This document shows, in pieces, positions 41,801-51,566 of a stretch of DNA of 64,000 nt. Every line of letters begins with the position of its first letter. Positions within the stretch are counted from its first letter, which is position 1. Below the pieces are notes generated by a model. That model did no database searches. It saw only the letters and a list, made by a program, of their open reading frames with translations, and was not told the DNA's origin. The position numbers and the translations under genes were made by a program. The stretch is from Rhynchopus sp. YZ270_cl-10 (Eukaryota > Euglenozoa > Diplonemea > Diplonemida > Diplonemidae): contig OZ037868.1 in assembly GCA_964035575.1 (NCBI GenBank), forward strand, positions 868,001-932,000. The letters run 5' to 3'.

Positions 41801-42240
41801 GAGAGAAGGACGCAGAAGAGGAGGAGGAGGAGGAGGAGGAGGAGGATGTGAATCTTGCAGAAGGGGGTGTTGCTGAGGTGCTCTGCTCTGCCGTGCTCGT
41901 GGTGTTAGCCTGTGAGGTGTGCATATTTGAACATCCACCCCTCGCCAGCCTTGTAAAGCGCAATGAAGAGGAAGATACCACCGCCGAAGATGTTCTTGAG
42001 TTTATCCTTGAAGATGATGCAGATGATGACGAAGAATTGGTTTTTGATGACAAAAATGAAGAGGAAGAGGAAGAAGAGGAAGAAGAAGGTGAGGCGACAG
42101 TGCAGGACCCTACAGAAAGGGAAGCAAAGGGAGCCGAAGAGGGAGAAGGGAATGCGGAAGAGGGTGAGGAGGCTGAAGAGGAGGAGGAGGAGGAGGAAGA
42201 AGAAGAAAACCAATTAGCAGAACTTCCTAGCCAGGCGTGA
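38812..42240 (+). CDS. Large low-complexity protein, function unknown (1,142 aa)
   Basis: A single long frame with clear codon structure, starting MTSPSSAPTVPEES. Residues about 60-250 look globular (RRLFIDGRLCVVLKRVRV, KVAINGRLCSLVYIGKKVTL, two similar INGRLC/IDGRLC strands). Basic and Ser-rich linkers follow, including KVKAKRRRSSIVSKL, a nuclear-localisation-like cluster near 365. Next come Gln/Pro-rich repeats (AQPAQPTQPAQPAQ, about 560), a run of 13 prolines (about 665), and a helical segment (about 760-930). The tail is extremely acidic with several poly-Glu runs (about 1000-1142). I do not recognise a family. The layout, with basic, proline-rich and acidic tracts, suggests a nuclear or chromatin-associated scaffold, but this is only inference. 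No intron signals are needed. Confidence 0.8.
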   Translation: MTSPSSAPTVPEESYPECSDPPFNAHVDAFERFASASPHKTRCAGVTDNISIDGGSVCSNDLRAAEANRRLFIDGRLCVVLKRVRVRSRRDNGESLVCFTVAVDLEHTYPSQVLGNRLLYNRLDTVQKECTVADVARNGCAAFFPSKKHTKRSAEVKVEPCKVAINGRLCSLVYIGKKVTLLQDPVEGSGKSWFGGQRPESLEDPPDGDAPIFRAVLNDLRVRVCGLEDEARILKALGYDKYSDSCGSFMNKLHRAQQRIKKKAAKAAPGSPLGDAAKSHPHKFLPTSWAPKRTQNLSAELFIPPYDSSSQNMYVQNNIHPPQESPIRRKYTRKPKDDEGTRSSDCSGGGSDHSNVNYVSGKVKAKRRRSSIVSKLSRNNVSESVLLFRYMRANDKWLPTSNPHVSEAKAPRYHGIATPRPPGEARPGKGRGKGKASTAPPRGVRQPEYTVQTPQQHAHTTPRTEHTDVSCVSSFQLSPQAHAVSIHESDSDVDTHVSRSSPHEAVSLNEQEAASVGALNNCYQRTVEGEAEPVAFGSFWATSPQPSAKVRQTVQTAQPAQPTQPAQPAQIAQPEVRKKRLKMRDYSPPNSPEMRNRKKKATAEVMRPTPPSKSSFIRSPSTAGTMFTEAQPELTPPAPTEAPIAEPQPSCQAPPSQCITEAPPPPPPPPPPPPQTPPSQPTAVSTATPLQGRRTLSPRPTTADINHVTPEVSTVGTAPPPTATPAPLTVTSDVPLATPTPSPTSPATASFSLEVLYGALDTLRTTDPALPPPPNLALLLRALGVSVGGRIESPRSPRPLPAVAGLVEEEGTRRVAVVAEALTERYLFAHGAEQSLLYSAVRGSLQCFHKEAAQMQLAERSEDLCDYETLQRDRIVYQYFRRIKLLLLSSEDEARDTIEDTEVDSFSRILDHAEIEECAILDAFLEQEPEEEPEDEHQEEQNGADHHTEASMSRHSSLFGLMGLYTEEEQRMGRQGGLKEDKEEEVSQGTEGMGDTREKDAEEEEEEEEEEDVNLAEGGVAEVLCSAVLVVLACEVCIFEHPPLASLVKRNEEEDTTAEDVLEFILEDDADDDEELVFDDKNEEEEEEEEEEGEATVQDPTEREAKGAEEGEGNAEEGEEAEEEEEEEEEEENQLAELPSQA

Positions 42241-42601
42241 AAAGGGGGGTTTTTCCTGTGTAGTTCTTTATTTTTTTTTCTTTCTCTCTTTTAGTTCCCG
42301 CATTCCACGGAGGGTGGTTTGCACTATCAACTGTGTTTCTATTATTTTGCAAGACCTTTTCTTAAAAAGACTTCCGTCTTTTTTCTTTTCTGTTTTGCTC
42401 CAAAATTTACCCATCTCGTTAAGTCACGAGATTTTAAGTCACAATCAACCTAAACCATAAAAAGCCATTCCTTCCCCCTTCTCTTTTTCCTTTTTTCCTG
42501 TTTCCTTTTCCTGTGTTCCTGTGTTCCATTGGATATGAGCCATCTTCCTATGAAATTGATGATTTCCCCTCCCTCCTCAAGCTTTATCTTATCTCACAGA
42601 A
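42241..42601. other. Intergenic region
   Basis: T-rich and pyrimidine-rich spacer (TTTTTCCTTTTTTCCTG near 42484) ahead of the next start codon. No gene is seen. An ATG at 42535 is out of frame with the following CDS. Confidence 0.4.
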
Positions 42602-45181
42602 ATGACCTCAGATGCGTTGATGGGTGCGCAGGGGCATTCCCTTGCGTCAGGTGTCGAGGAGCAGGGGCAGGGTTTGGATATTGCGTTCTTGCTTGTCGCA
42701 CGTGCACATCACCGCTTAGATGAGTTGTCGCGGTGTCTTGAGGCCGCGCTGTACCCACGCCGTTCCGTCGTACCCGCAGTATGGTTGCTTCTTTTGTCTG
42801 CCGAAGGTGACGAGGTGTCGTCCATCTGTGTCGACACAGAGAAGCTGTACAACGCGCTCCCTGCTGATGTCAACGAACGTTCCGAGGCTGACATATTGTC
42901 CTTTGTCCAGAGCGAGCTGGGGCAGGTTGTTGTGAAGCATGCGGACGTTGCTGCTGCTATGCACCATGCCCTTGCGAACAAGGTGTTCGCTGTGGAGGCG
43001 GAGGATGTGTTGATTGTTCTGCACGAAGACGCGCCGCTTTTGCTCCCGCATCCTGTGTCTGCCGAAAAGGAGCGAGATGAGGCTGCACGGTGGCGCCGCA
43101 GTGTCTGGGTCTTCGGGGTCCACGAAGACTTCAACACAGAGGTTGCCACAGCCACCTCAGTCCTCCAAGAGACCACAGGTGCGCCACGTGTCCGTGTCTC
43201 TCTCGGTCCCGTCGCTCTGCAATCCTCTGCCTGTGTGCACACCGTGCAAGCCTTCCTGAACAGCCCAACACCCTCGAGACCACCGTCCCCATATGTCTCG
43301 CTTGCAACTCCGATGACCCGTGATGGACAAATATTCCGTCTTCGTCCGACTCCCGACCAAGAATTAAAGATTCGGTGTGTCCCGAACCGTGGTCCAGTGC
43401 ATTATTGGGTGGGTCTGCCGGAGGGGGTAAAGATTGTGGACCGTGTTGCGCAGTTGGCATGTGTGGCAAGCATTTGGGCGTCGAAGAGTGCGTACCGCTC
43501 TGTGGACACGCAGGTGAGTTTTGTGGAGGCGGGGGGGCAGTGTGCGACGTTCGACCGCACGCTGCTGGACCACATGCCTCGCGAGGAGGCCGACGGGAAG
43601 GCGCCCAACCAAAAGAACGTCTCGCTGTCCATGCAGCGCTACCTCGCAGCACACACCTGCACCGCATTCCCCGAGGCCTTCACATCCTGCACACGCAAGA
43701 CACCTAAGGCGCTGTTCCTCCACATCGCCGACACCCACCCGCACCTCCCCGACGCAGCAGAGGTGCAACCATCCATCCCTAACCCACGGGAACCGCCTCT
43801 CCACGTCTTCATCAACGTTTCCCCACCTACTGCTGACATCCCTTCTGTCACGCTGCATGCGAGCATTAGGGGGTCGCCCTACGCAGGTGTGTCAGGTCTT
43901 CCAAGGATAATGTCGTATCTGCAGTCGTTGCACAGTCTTGCAAGGTTGAAGCGCATTGTGAAGCACTACGGAGAGTCCAGCGGTGGCGACGACGCAGTCG
44001 AGGAGACCGCCTGCTGGACTGCAACAGAGGTGGTCCGCTATTGGGGCAAGCTCGATGTGCGCGACACACCAGAAAGCACCTTCGCGAGCGACACCATCCT
44101 CGACCACCCCGACAGCATCGAAATCAAGGTATCAGGCCAGGTCACTGCGACACGGTCTCAGGGGAATGCCAGCTTTATTGGCCTGGTTGATCCGAAGACA
44201 TGCACCCGCATGCAGGTTCTTGTTAACCTCCGGATCTGGGACGAACGGAGCACGCAGGCCATTCGAACACTTGCTTCAGGCGACATACTTTGCGTGACGG
44301 GAGTGACGTGTCATACAAAGAAGGGGCGTCTGTCGCTGATGGCGCAGTCTTTGGTAGGGGTTGAGGAGTCAGCTGCGGTGGACAGTCGTGAGGTGACAGT
44401 CGTCGAGACGACAGAGGCCGACCTGGTGGCTTCATTCACACACGACGAGATGGTTGTTGTGAGCAAGCCTGCCAACATGCTCACCCACCCCACCTCCACT
44501 ATGCGTGCCACCGAACGCCCCACCGCAAGCTGCGAGGCAGCACGCCTCCTCAAACTCCGCCAGGTCTACGCCATACACACCAACGAAAAGGACACCTCGG
44601 GACTCTGCTTCTACTCAAAATCCTCTAAGCTCGCGGAATCCGCCGCACAGTCCATAAAAGCCGCACGCAAACAATACATCCTCGTTGCCGTCGCCGTCGA
44701 GGAGCCGTTCATCTCTAACCTCCCTACCTCTGGCGAATCTTGGGAATGTGAAGAACCTCTGAAGGAAGTTGTCAAGGAGAAGGATGAGAAGAAGGCGAAG
44801 AAACGGCGGTTTGCAAACCGCGTACCGTGCCCTGCGCATACGTCGTTTCAGTGCATTACAACATCACCTCAGGCGAGGGCGGTGGTGGTCTTGGCAGAGC
44901 CGCACACAACATGCACCAGACAGATCAGAAGACACCTTGCATCGCGTGGTCTCTTCATCGTTGGCGACCACCTGCAGGGCAACGGAATGACCAACCGCAC
45001 CTTCCTCAAGACCTACGCCTACAAGGAAACCGCCCTGCACTTCCTCCGCGCCACCTTCCCCAACGACACCACCTACACCGCACCGTTCCCCCCAGCTCTC
45101 AGAACCCTCTTCTATTCAATGCCATGCGACGGCAGCGCGGTCTTCAAAGTAGAGAAAGGGGAGGAGAAGGAGGAGGGTTGA
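42602..45181 (+). CDS. OB-fold plus RluA/TruC-type pseudouridine synthase-like protein (859 aa)
   Basis: Residues 1-480 are unassigned but globular-looking. Residues about 504-585 match the OB fold of Lys/Asx-tRNA synthetases: VSGQVTATRSQGNASFIGLV...MQVLVN...LASGDILCVTGV...KKGRLSLMAQSL. Residues about 605-850 match the RluA/TruC pseudouridine synthase family: VVVSKPANMLTHP, then HTNEKDTSGLCFYSK, KQYILVAVA, RQIRRHLASRGLFIVGD. Members isomerise uridine to pseudouridine in rRNA or tRNA. The family's HRLDxxTSG motif reads H659-T-N-E662-K-D-T-S-G, so the catalytic Asp is Glu and the neighbouring Arg-Leu are lost. It may be inactive or altered. The start MTSDALMG follows CACAGAA and no intron is seen. 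Confidence 0.8.
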   Translation: MTSDALMGAQGHSLASGVEEQGQGLDIAFLLVARAHHRLDELSRCLEAALYPRRSVVPAVWLLLLSAEGDEVSSICVDTEKLYNALPADVNERSEADILSFVQSELGQVVVKHADVAAAMHHALANKVFAVEAEDVLIVLHEDAPLLLPHPVSAEKERDEAARWRRSVWVFGVHEDFNTEVATATSVLQETTGAPRVRVSLGPVALQSSACVHTVQAFLNSPTPSRPPSPYVSLATPMTRDGQIFRLRPTPDQELKIRCVPNRGPVHYWVGLPEGVKIVDRVAQLACVASIWASKSAYRSVDTQVSFVEAGGQCATFDRTLLDHMPREEADGKAPNQKNVSLSMQRYLAAHTCTAFPEAFTSCTRKTPKALFLHIADTHPHLPDAAEVQPSIPNPREPPLHVFINVSPPTADIPSVTLHASIRGSPYAGVSGLPRIMSYLQSLHSLARLKRIVKHYGESSGGDDAVEETACWTATEVVRYWGKLDVRDTPESTFASDTILDHPDSIEIKVSGQVTATRSQGNASFIGLVDPKTCTRMQVLVNLRIWDERSTQAIRTLASGDILCVTGVTCHTKKGRLSLMAQSLVGVEESAAVDSREVTVVETTEADLVASFTHDEMVVVSKPANMLTHPTSTMRATERPTASCEAARLLKLRQVYAIHTNEKDTSGLCFYSKSSKLAESAAQSIKAARKQYILVAVAVEEPFISNLPTSGESWECEEPLKEVVKEKDEKKAKKRRFANRVPCPAHTSFQCITTSPQARAVVVLAEPHTTCTRQIRRHLASRGLFIVGDHLQGNGMTNRTFLKTYAYKETALHFLRATFPNDTTYTAPFPPALRTLFYSMPCDGSAVFKVEKGEEKEEG

Positions 45182-45856
45182 AAACCATAACGGGGATCCA
45201 AATGAGGTAGCATTGTAGGCAGAAGAGGTTGCGCAAAGATACAGGATTTTTGCTTTTTTTGTTGAGAAAAAAAAACAGTATAAAGGCGTTGCAGAGGTTT
45301 GGCAAGAAAATGCTATCCCCAAATTCTTGTCGATGCTGCAAAAAAAAGTGTGCAGACCAGAGATTTCCTTCTTCTTTGGCTATCTATAGATAGTTGTCTA
45401 TGATCAAACAAAATTTGTATTTTAGGTTTTCTTCTCTGTCGCTCTTAAGGAGTGGAGGGTGTGACGAGAACCTACCTTGGTTGAGTGTTTGTTAATACAA
45501 AAAAAAAGGTTAGAATCTCAAAGTATAGCAGAGCGTATCTTCAGGTGTTGTCCACCTGATTTGCAAAAAACGGCAAACCCTCCCAACGCCTCCCAACGCC
45601 CTCCCAACACCTCCCAACGCCTCCCAACACCTCCCAACACCTCCCAACACCCCTCCAATTTAGCCCGAATTTTGGGATTTTTTTTTTTTGAGGGTGTTCT
45701 GTACCCCCTTCTGGAGGGGGTTCCAGGGGGGTCCCGGTTCCAAGTCAAACAAAAAAATAGTGGCAAAGGCAAAGTGGAAATTTGGGAAAAAAAGCGAAAA
45801 ATGTATTAATTTAGACGCCCTCCAAGGGAAAATCCCGACCTCTGGTGCTGTACTGC
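45182..45856. other. Intergenic region with CTCCCAACRC decamer repeats (left)
   Basis: No gene is seen. Positions 45575-45655 hold about eight copies of a 10-bp unit (CTCCCAACAC/CTCCCAACGC). A similar cluster on the same strand lies at 47565-47685, so the two clusters bracket the long microsatellites. Confidence 0.7.
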
Positions 45857-46689
45857 TACTGTGTACTGTGTACTGTGTACTGTGTACTGTGTACTGTGTA
45901 CTGTGTACTGTGTACTGTGTACTGTGTACTGTGTACTGTGTACTGTGTACTGTGTACTGTGTACTGTGTACTGTGTACTGTGTACTGTGTACTGTGTACT
46001 GTGTACTGTGTACTGTGTACTGTGTACTGTGTACTGTGTACTGTGTACTGTGTACTGTGTACTGTGTACTGTGTACTGTGTACTGTGTACTGTGTACTGT
46101 GTACTGTGTACTGTGTACTGTGTACTGTGTACTGTGTACTGTGTACTGTGTACTGTGTACTGTGTACTGTGTACTGTGTACTGTGTACTGTGTACTGTGT
46201 ACTGTGTACTGTGTACTGTGTACTGTGTACTGTGTACTGTGTACTGTGTACTGTGTACTGTGTACTGTGTACTGTGTACTGTGTACTGTGTACTGTGTAC
46301 TGTGTACTGTGTACTGTGTACTGTGTACTGTGTACTGTGTACTGTGTACTGTGTACTGTGTACTGTGTACTGTGTACTGTGTACTGTGTACTGTGTACTG
46401 TGTACTGTGTACTGTGTACTGTGTACTGTGTACTGTGTACTGTGTACTGTGTACTGTGTACTGTGTACTGTGTACTGTGTACTGTGTACTGTGTACTGTG
46501 TACTGTGTACTGTGTACTGTGTACTGTGTACTGTGTACTGTGTACTGTGTACTGTGTACTGTGTACTGTGTACTGTGTACTGTGTACTGTGTACTGTGTA
46601 CTGTGTACTGTGTACTGTGTACTGTGTACTGTGTACTGTGTACTGTGTACTGTGTACTGTGTACTGTGTACTGTGTACTGCGTACTGTG
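45857..46689. repeat. Heptamer microsatellite (TACTGTG)n
   Basis: About 119 essentially perfect copies of a 7-bp unit. It is open in several frames on both strands, which gives long repetitive false proteins. It is followed by a 47-bp spacer and then the nonamer array. Confidence 0.97.
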
Positions 46690-46736
46690 CGGAAATTGAC
46701 CAAAAACGAGAACTGTACTGTACTGTGCAGCTATGG

Positions 46737-47411
46737 TATACTGTGTATACTGTGTATACTGTGTATACTGTGTATACTGTGTATACTGTGTATACTGTGT
46801 ATACTGTGTATACTGTGTATACTGTGTATACTGTGTATACTGTGTATACTGTGTATACTGTGTATACTGTGTATACTGTGTATACTGTGTATACTGTGTA
46901 TACTGTGTATACTGTGTATACTGTGTATACTGTGTATACTGTGTATACTGTGTATACTGTGTATACTGTGTATACTGTGTATACTGTGTATACTGTGTAT
47001 ACTGTGTATACTGTGTATACTGTGTATACTGTGTATACTGTGTATACTGTGTATACTGTGTATACTGTGTATACTGTGTATACTGTGTATACTGTGTATA
47101 CTGTGTATACTGTGTATACTGTGTATACTGTGTATACTGTGTATACTGTGTATACTGTGTATACTGTGTATACTGTGTATACTGTGTATACTGTGTATAC
47201 TGTGTATACTGTGTATACTGTGTATACTGTGTATACTGTGTATACTGTGTATACTGTGTATACTGTGTATACTGTGTATACTGTGTATACTGTGTATACT
47301 GTGTATACTGTGTATACTGTGTATACTGTGTATACTGTGTATACTGTGTATACTGTGTATACTGTGTATACTGTGTATACTGTGTATACTGTGTATACTG
47401 TGTATACTGTG
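46737..47411. repeat. Nonamer microsatellite (TATACTGTG)n
   Basis: 75 essentially perfect copies of a 9-bp unit that equals the neighbouring 7-bp unit with TA added. Both arrays are followed by related sequence (GGAAATTGACC after the first, GAAAATTGATC after the second), as if one locus had duplicated and then diverged in unit length. Confidence 0.97.
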
Positions 47412-48257
47412 CGTGAGAAAATTGATCACGTATGTACTCAGAACTTGTCCATTTCGGCAAATTGACCCCACCACAGCGAGGACGGATTCCGGAAATGATA
47501 ATGCAGGTGTTTAAAAAACTTCACCAACGAGAAAAAGGCTCACGCCGGTGGGAAAAAAAGTGCCTCACCTCCCAACGCCCGCCAACACCCCCCAACGCCC
47601 CCCAACACCCCCCAACACCTCCCAACACCTCCCAACACCTCCCAACGCCTCCCAACACCTCCCAACACCTCCCAACACCCAGCTAATTCAGGTGGGTTGT
47701 GCACTAAAACAACTAAGTTTTCAAAAAAAAAAGTGTCTCGTGTATTGCGAGTTTGAGAGGAAGGTCTCTGGGGATGTAGTACGATCATATTGATATTAGC
47801 GAAATGCAGTTGAAATCACAACCAAAAAAAAAAAAAAAGCAATGTTTTTTCTTGCGCTCCCTCTCCCCTCTACCCCTCTCTCTCTTCAACCCACCCCCTT
47901 CCTTAGTTACAGAGGGCAAACAAACACATCCGACCTACAAAAGAACACTACATATATAGCCCCCTTCCTTTTTTTTTTTTAGAATTGGTTTCTCCCCCTG
48001 ATTCCTTCCCCCCCTTTTTTTTTTGTCTGTTTTCTTTTTTTTTCTTTTTTTTGCAACCCATCCTGAGATATTAGGTAAGGGGGGTATTCCGCGCGCGCAC
48101 CAACACTGCACACAAACCCCCCTGCCCCCCCCCCTCCCTCCCTCCCTCAGTTCTTTCTTCGCACCTTTCTCTTCCCCTCTTCCCCCCCTGCCGTCTTTCT
48201 TCCCCTTCTCTCTGCCTCTTCCCCCTTTTTTTTTCACGGTAATTAGAATAGTTTACA
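47412..48257. other. Intergenic region with CTCCCAACRC repeats (right) and pyrimidine tract
   Basis: Positions 47565-47685 carry about 12 copies of the CTCCCAAC decamer. Positions 47850-48235 are strongly pyrimidine-rich on the plus strand with short A interruptions, just upstream of the ankyrin gene. No gene is seen. Confidence 0.6.
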
Positions 48258-49346
48258 ATGGGGTGTACCGGGTCTAAACCCCCTCAGGCGAGCGGTGGTA
48301 ACAGTGGTAATGGAGGGAAACCAAACAACACAAACAAAACAGCCCCGGCTAAGGTGCAGAGCAGCACCAAGCCGCCTCCTACACCAACCACACCACGCGC
48401 AATGACGCGGAAGGCCTCTGTTCGGAAAGACCCTCATGGGGGCGAAAGCACTCCACGAGGGGGTTCTCCTTCTACACCAAGAGGGTCACGGAGACGTGGT
48501 TGCCATACACCAAGATCTACATCGAATTCACCAAAGAAGGAGGCAAGCAGTTTGAAAGCGCAAGACGTTGCTCACGATGAAGTAAAAGATTTGACCCCAA
48601 AGGTACAGTGTTTAGAGCGTGGTGATGTGACGGAGGCGAGCCCTGAGTTTATTCATGCGGTGGAACAAGGTAATGTTGCAGATGTTGTGCAGCTGTTAGC
48701 GTCAGGGGTGTCACCGAATGGAAGGGACAAATGGGGGCACACCCCGCTCCACCGCGCCGTCCTGCGGAACGAACCCGACGCACTTCAGGTGCTCACAGTG
48801 CTTCTCGACCACGGTGCCGACGTTGGTGCGCACGATGAGTGGAACCTCCTCCCCTTGCACATCGCAGTTAGACAGCGCAATCTCCCAGCAGTACAAAAGC
48901 TTCTTGCCTGCGAACCGCGTGCAGACCCCCTGGCAGGAGGCAAGCAAGGGTTTAAGTATAACAGCATCCACGAGGCTGTGGATAAAGGGTACGATGAGTT
49001 GTTGGATGTCTTGCTTGCAGCAGCGCCGGGAACGGAGGTGTTTGTAAAGGAAACGGCAGAAGGGGAGACGCTGCTGTTGATAGCATGCAGGAAGGGTAGG
49101 GTGGCGTGCTTTGAAACGATAGCAGGGTGGATGCAGAGGGCCGGCATGTCTCTGGATGCGAAATGCTCTGATGAACACGAGAACACCCCGTTGATGGTGG
49201 CTGCGATACACAGAAACAACCATATTTGCAAAAAGCTTGAGGCCCTCGGCGTGGACAAAACATTGACAAACGCGCACGGCGAAACGGTCTTTGACATTCT
49301 TGACCGTGGAGAGGAAATTGACGCGACTGATAATACAGCCTCATAG
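48258..49346 (+). CDS. N-myristoylated ankyrin-repeat protein (362 aa), kinase-less paralogue
   Basis: The protein starts MGCTGSKPP: Gly2 with Cys3 and Ser6 fits N-myristoylation plus palmitoylation, so membrane anchoring is expected. A Ser/Thr/Pro-rich linker (10-125) leads to ankyrin-type repeats (about 128-350): GHTPLHRAVLRNE, LLPLHIAVRQRN, NSIHEAVDKGYDELLDVLL, GETLLLIACRKGR, NTPLMVAAIHRNN. It ends soon after the repeats. It is closely related to the first 420 residues of the kinase at 53674, sharing for example GVSPNG, ADPLxGGK and ETAEGET/ESAEGET, so the two arose by local duplication. No kinase remnant is visible downstream. It probably binds protein partners at a membrane. The start context and single exon are clear. 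Confidence 0.85.
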   Translation: MGCTGSKPPQASGGNSGNGGKPNNTNKTAPAKVQSSTKPPPTPTTPRAMTRKASVRKDPHGGESTPRGGSPSTPRGSRRRGCHTPRSTSNSPKKEASSLKAQDVAHDEVKDLTPKVQCLERGDVTEASPEFIHAVEQGNVADVVQLLASGVSPNGRDKWGHTPLHRAVLRNEPDALQVLTVLLDHGADVGAHDEWNLLPLHIAVRQRNLPAVQKLLACEPRADPLAGGKQGFKYNSIHEAVDKGYDELLDVLLAAAPGTEVFVKETAEGETLLLIACRKGRVACFETIAGWMQRAGMSLDAKCSDEHENTPLMVAAIHRNNHICKKLEALGVDKTLTNAHGETVFDILDRGEEIDATDNTAS

Positions 49347-51566
49347 CGCGTTCTATCCCTGATTAGTGCCCCTACCCCCACCCCCACCCCCAGTGCGAGA
49401 TAACCTCAAATTGCAATATATCATTGGGAATCTCTGCAGCTCAGAGGACCTTCCCAAAGAGACGTTCGTGGGCCTTCAATTCTTTGTTTTTTTTTAAATA
49501 TTTTTTGTCCCTCCCCCGGTGTTCTGGTTACGCAAGGTACACTATCACGAAAGGGGTTTTTTTTTGTATTTCAAGCGACATTGTTATTAGAAAAAATAAC
49601 CAAATAACGCATTTATGTTATCCCCCACCAGAGGTACTCCTCTTTTCACGTTTTATTTATTTTAAGATGACCGTCTGGTGAGGCTTAGTATCATCTTTTT
49701 ATTTTTTTTTATTTTTTTTTTACAGATGCTTTGCGTCCGTGAAGGTGTCCTGCACTTTTCAACTCTCTTTTTTTACAAAGATGCGTGATTGTGCATGAGA
49801 GCCACCTCTCATCTTTCAAATTTTCGATTTTTTTAAAACCTTCAACTTTACTTTGTCCCCCTAAGATTGCTAAACTGTCTCTATGTGCACAAAGGGGGGA
49901 AGGGAGGCTTGAGGGGAACAATGATGTATCGTTGTGCAAGCACATCCTCAGAGGGGTCCATCTGCACTGTAAAAAAGAGTCATTTGTCGTTTCCTCACCC
50001 CCCCATTCTTGTAGTTGTTTGATGCGTTGATGATTGCACACACACGATCTCTCGCTCTGTTAGGTGGTGGTGTTGTGGAACACGGTTGGGTGAACGATGA
50101 GACACTTTTCCAAAATAGTGTGCGTAAAAAAAAGAATGTTGTACAAAAAGGCTTTGGCCGATATTGAGGACAGATCTTTTTTACTAGTAGGTGTAAAATG
50201 ATTGTCGATACAACAACAAAAAAAAAGCTGTGTTTAGTATAGTGTAATGCATCTTCGGGTAGCTACACTAGTATAACAAAGTTTTCAAAATTAAAAAACT
50301 GTTTTTTTTAAAGGGATAATTTGATTGCGTCGAGAAGCTCATCATAGTATGTGCAAGGAGCATTTTTTTTTGTTTTGTTTGTTTACATCTGTGTATTGCA
50401 TTCCCAGAGGTGCTCTGCACATTTTATCAACACTCACTTTTGTTCCATCTTGTCGCAAATAATCTTCCCATAGTTTTTGCTCCCCAAATTTTTTTTTTTA
50501 AAGTGTCTGATATTTTTGCACTATCAACTTCACTTTTTTGTTGTTTTTTGCTTTTTTGAACAGCTGCGTAACCCCCCCTTTTTTTTTCTTCTGTGGAGCA
50601 GAGGGAGAGGTGTGGTGGTGTTTGGGTCCGTCTATCATTTGAGTTTTACTTCATTTTTTTTTTTTTTTTGCTCCCCCTCTCTCTCTCTCCTTCAGCAATT
50701 TGTTATTTTTTTTTGAAGGGAAAAAAAAAAAAAAAAAAACAAAACAAAAAAATAAAGTCCCTTCTTCTCCAGCCCCATCTGAGTGCAGTGAACCCTTCCC
50801 CCCCCCCTTTTTTTTTGTTTTTTTTCTTCGTTTCCATTTCTTCCATTTTTTGTGGGATTGCATTTTTTTTTTTTGTATTTTGCAAGATGTTTCTATCCCG
50901 TATCTACATTTTACTTTAGGTGACCATGCACGTGAGGCTTAGCTTTACCTTACCAACTTTTCTTTTCCCCCCTCCAACGAAGAAAGGTCTGAATCTGTTG
51001 TACTGCATATTTCCCACGAAACTTACAGTCAGAGTAATGTTATATTTTTGTTTTGTTCTAAAAAAAAAAAAAAAAAAAATGGGCCAACGCTTCGGCCCAC
51101 GTTGAGTACAGATCTTTACCCATAGGGTTTAAAGTGATTGTCAACAATAATAAAAGGCCAGTTATAGAAACGAAAAAAAAAAAAGAAAAAAAAAAAATTG
51201 TACACGCCTCTTAAAATGGGTTTTTTGCGGAATAATGTGGCAGTGTCAAGCCAGAGTCACTTTGCCGAACAATAAACCGCAGTCATCCCAATTCAACCTT
51301 TCAAGGCAAACGAAAGAAAGGGCATTTTTTTTTTTCCTTCTCCAAAACGAAACCAATAGAAACGAACAATGGGAAGCAATAACGCACAAAATGCAATATT
51401 AATTTTTTCAAAAAAAAGTAAAAAAAAGCAAAACAAGACAAAAACAAAAACAAAAACAAACAATAAACCACCACAATTCTATAAAAGAAATGGAAAACAA
51501 TATATTTTTTTAAAACAAACCTTTTATGCCATGTGTGTGCACAAAATAAAAAGTGAACAAAAAAAC
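49347..51566. other. Long T/A-rich intergenic region
   Basis: 2.2 kb dominated by T and A runs with no coding signal. Frames near 50477-50942 are low-complexity Phe or Lys strings and not genes. A short poly-C/CCCCCA tract lies at 49370-49392. Confidence 0.6.

Noticed and set aside
41800-42217. Lys/Arg-rich and Ser-rich frames overlapping the acidic tail of the 1,142-aa gene
   Set aside because: They are shadows of the GAG/GAA codon runs of the real frame.
45660-47514. Frames up to 608 codons of Cys/Tyr/Val or Thr/Gln repeats
   Set aside because: They are products of the 7-bp and 9-bp microsatellites.
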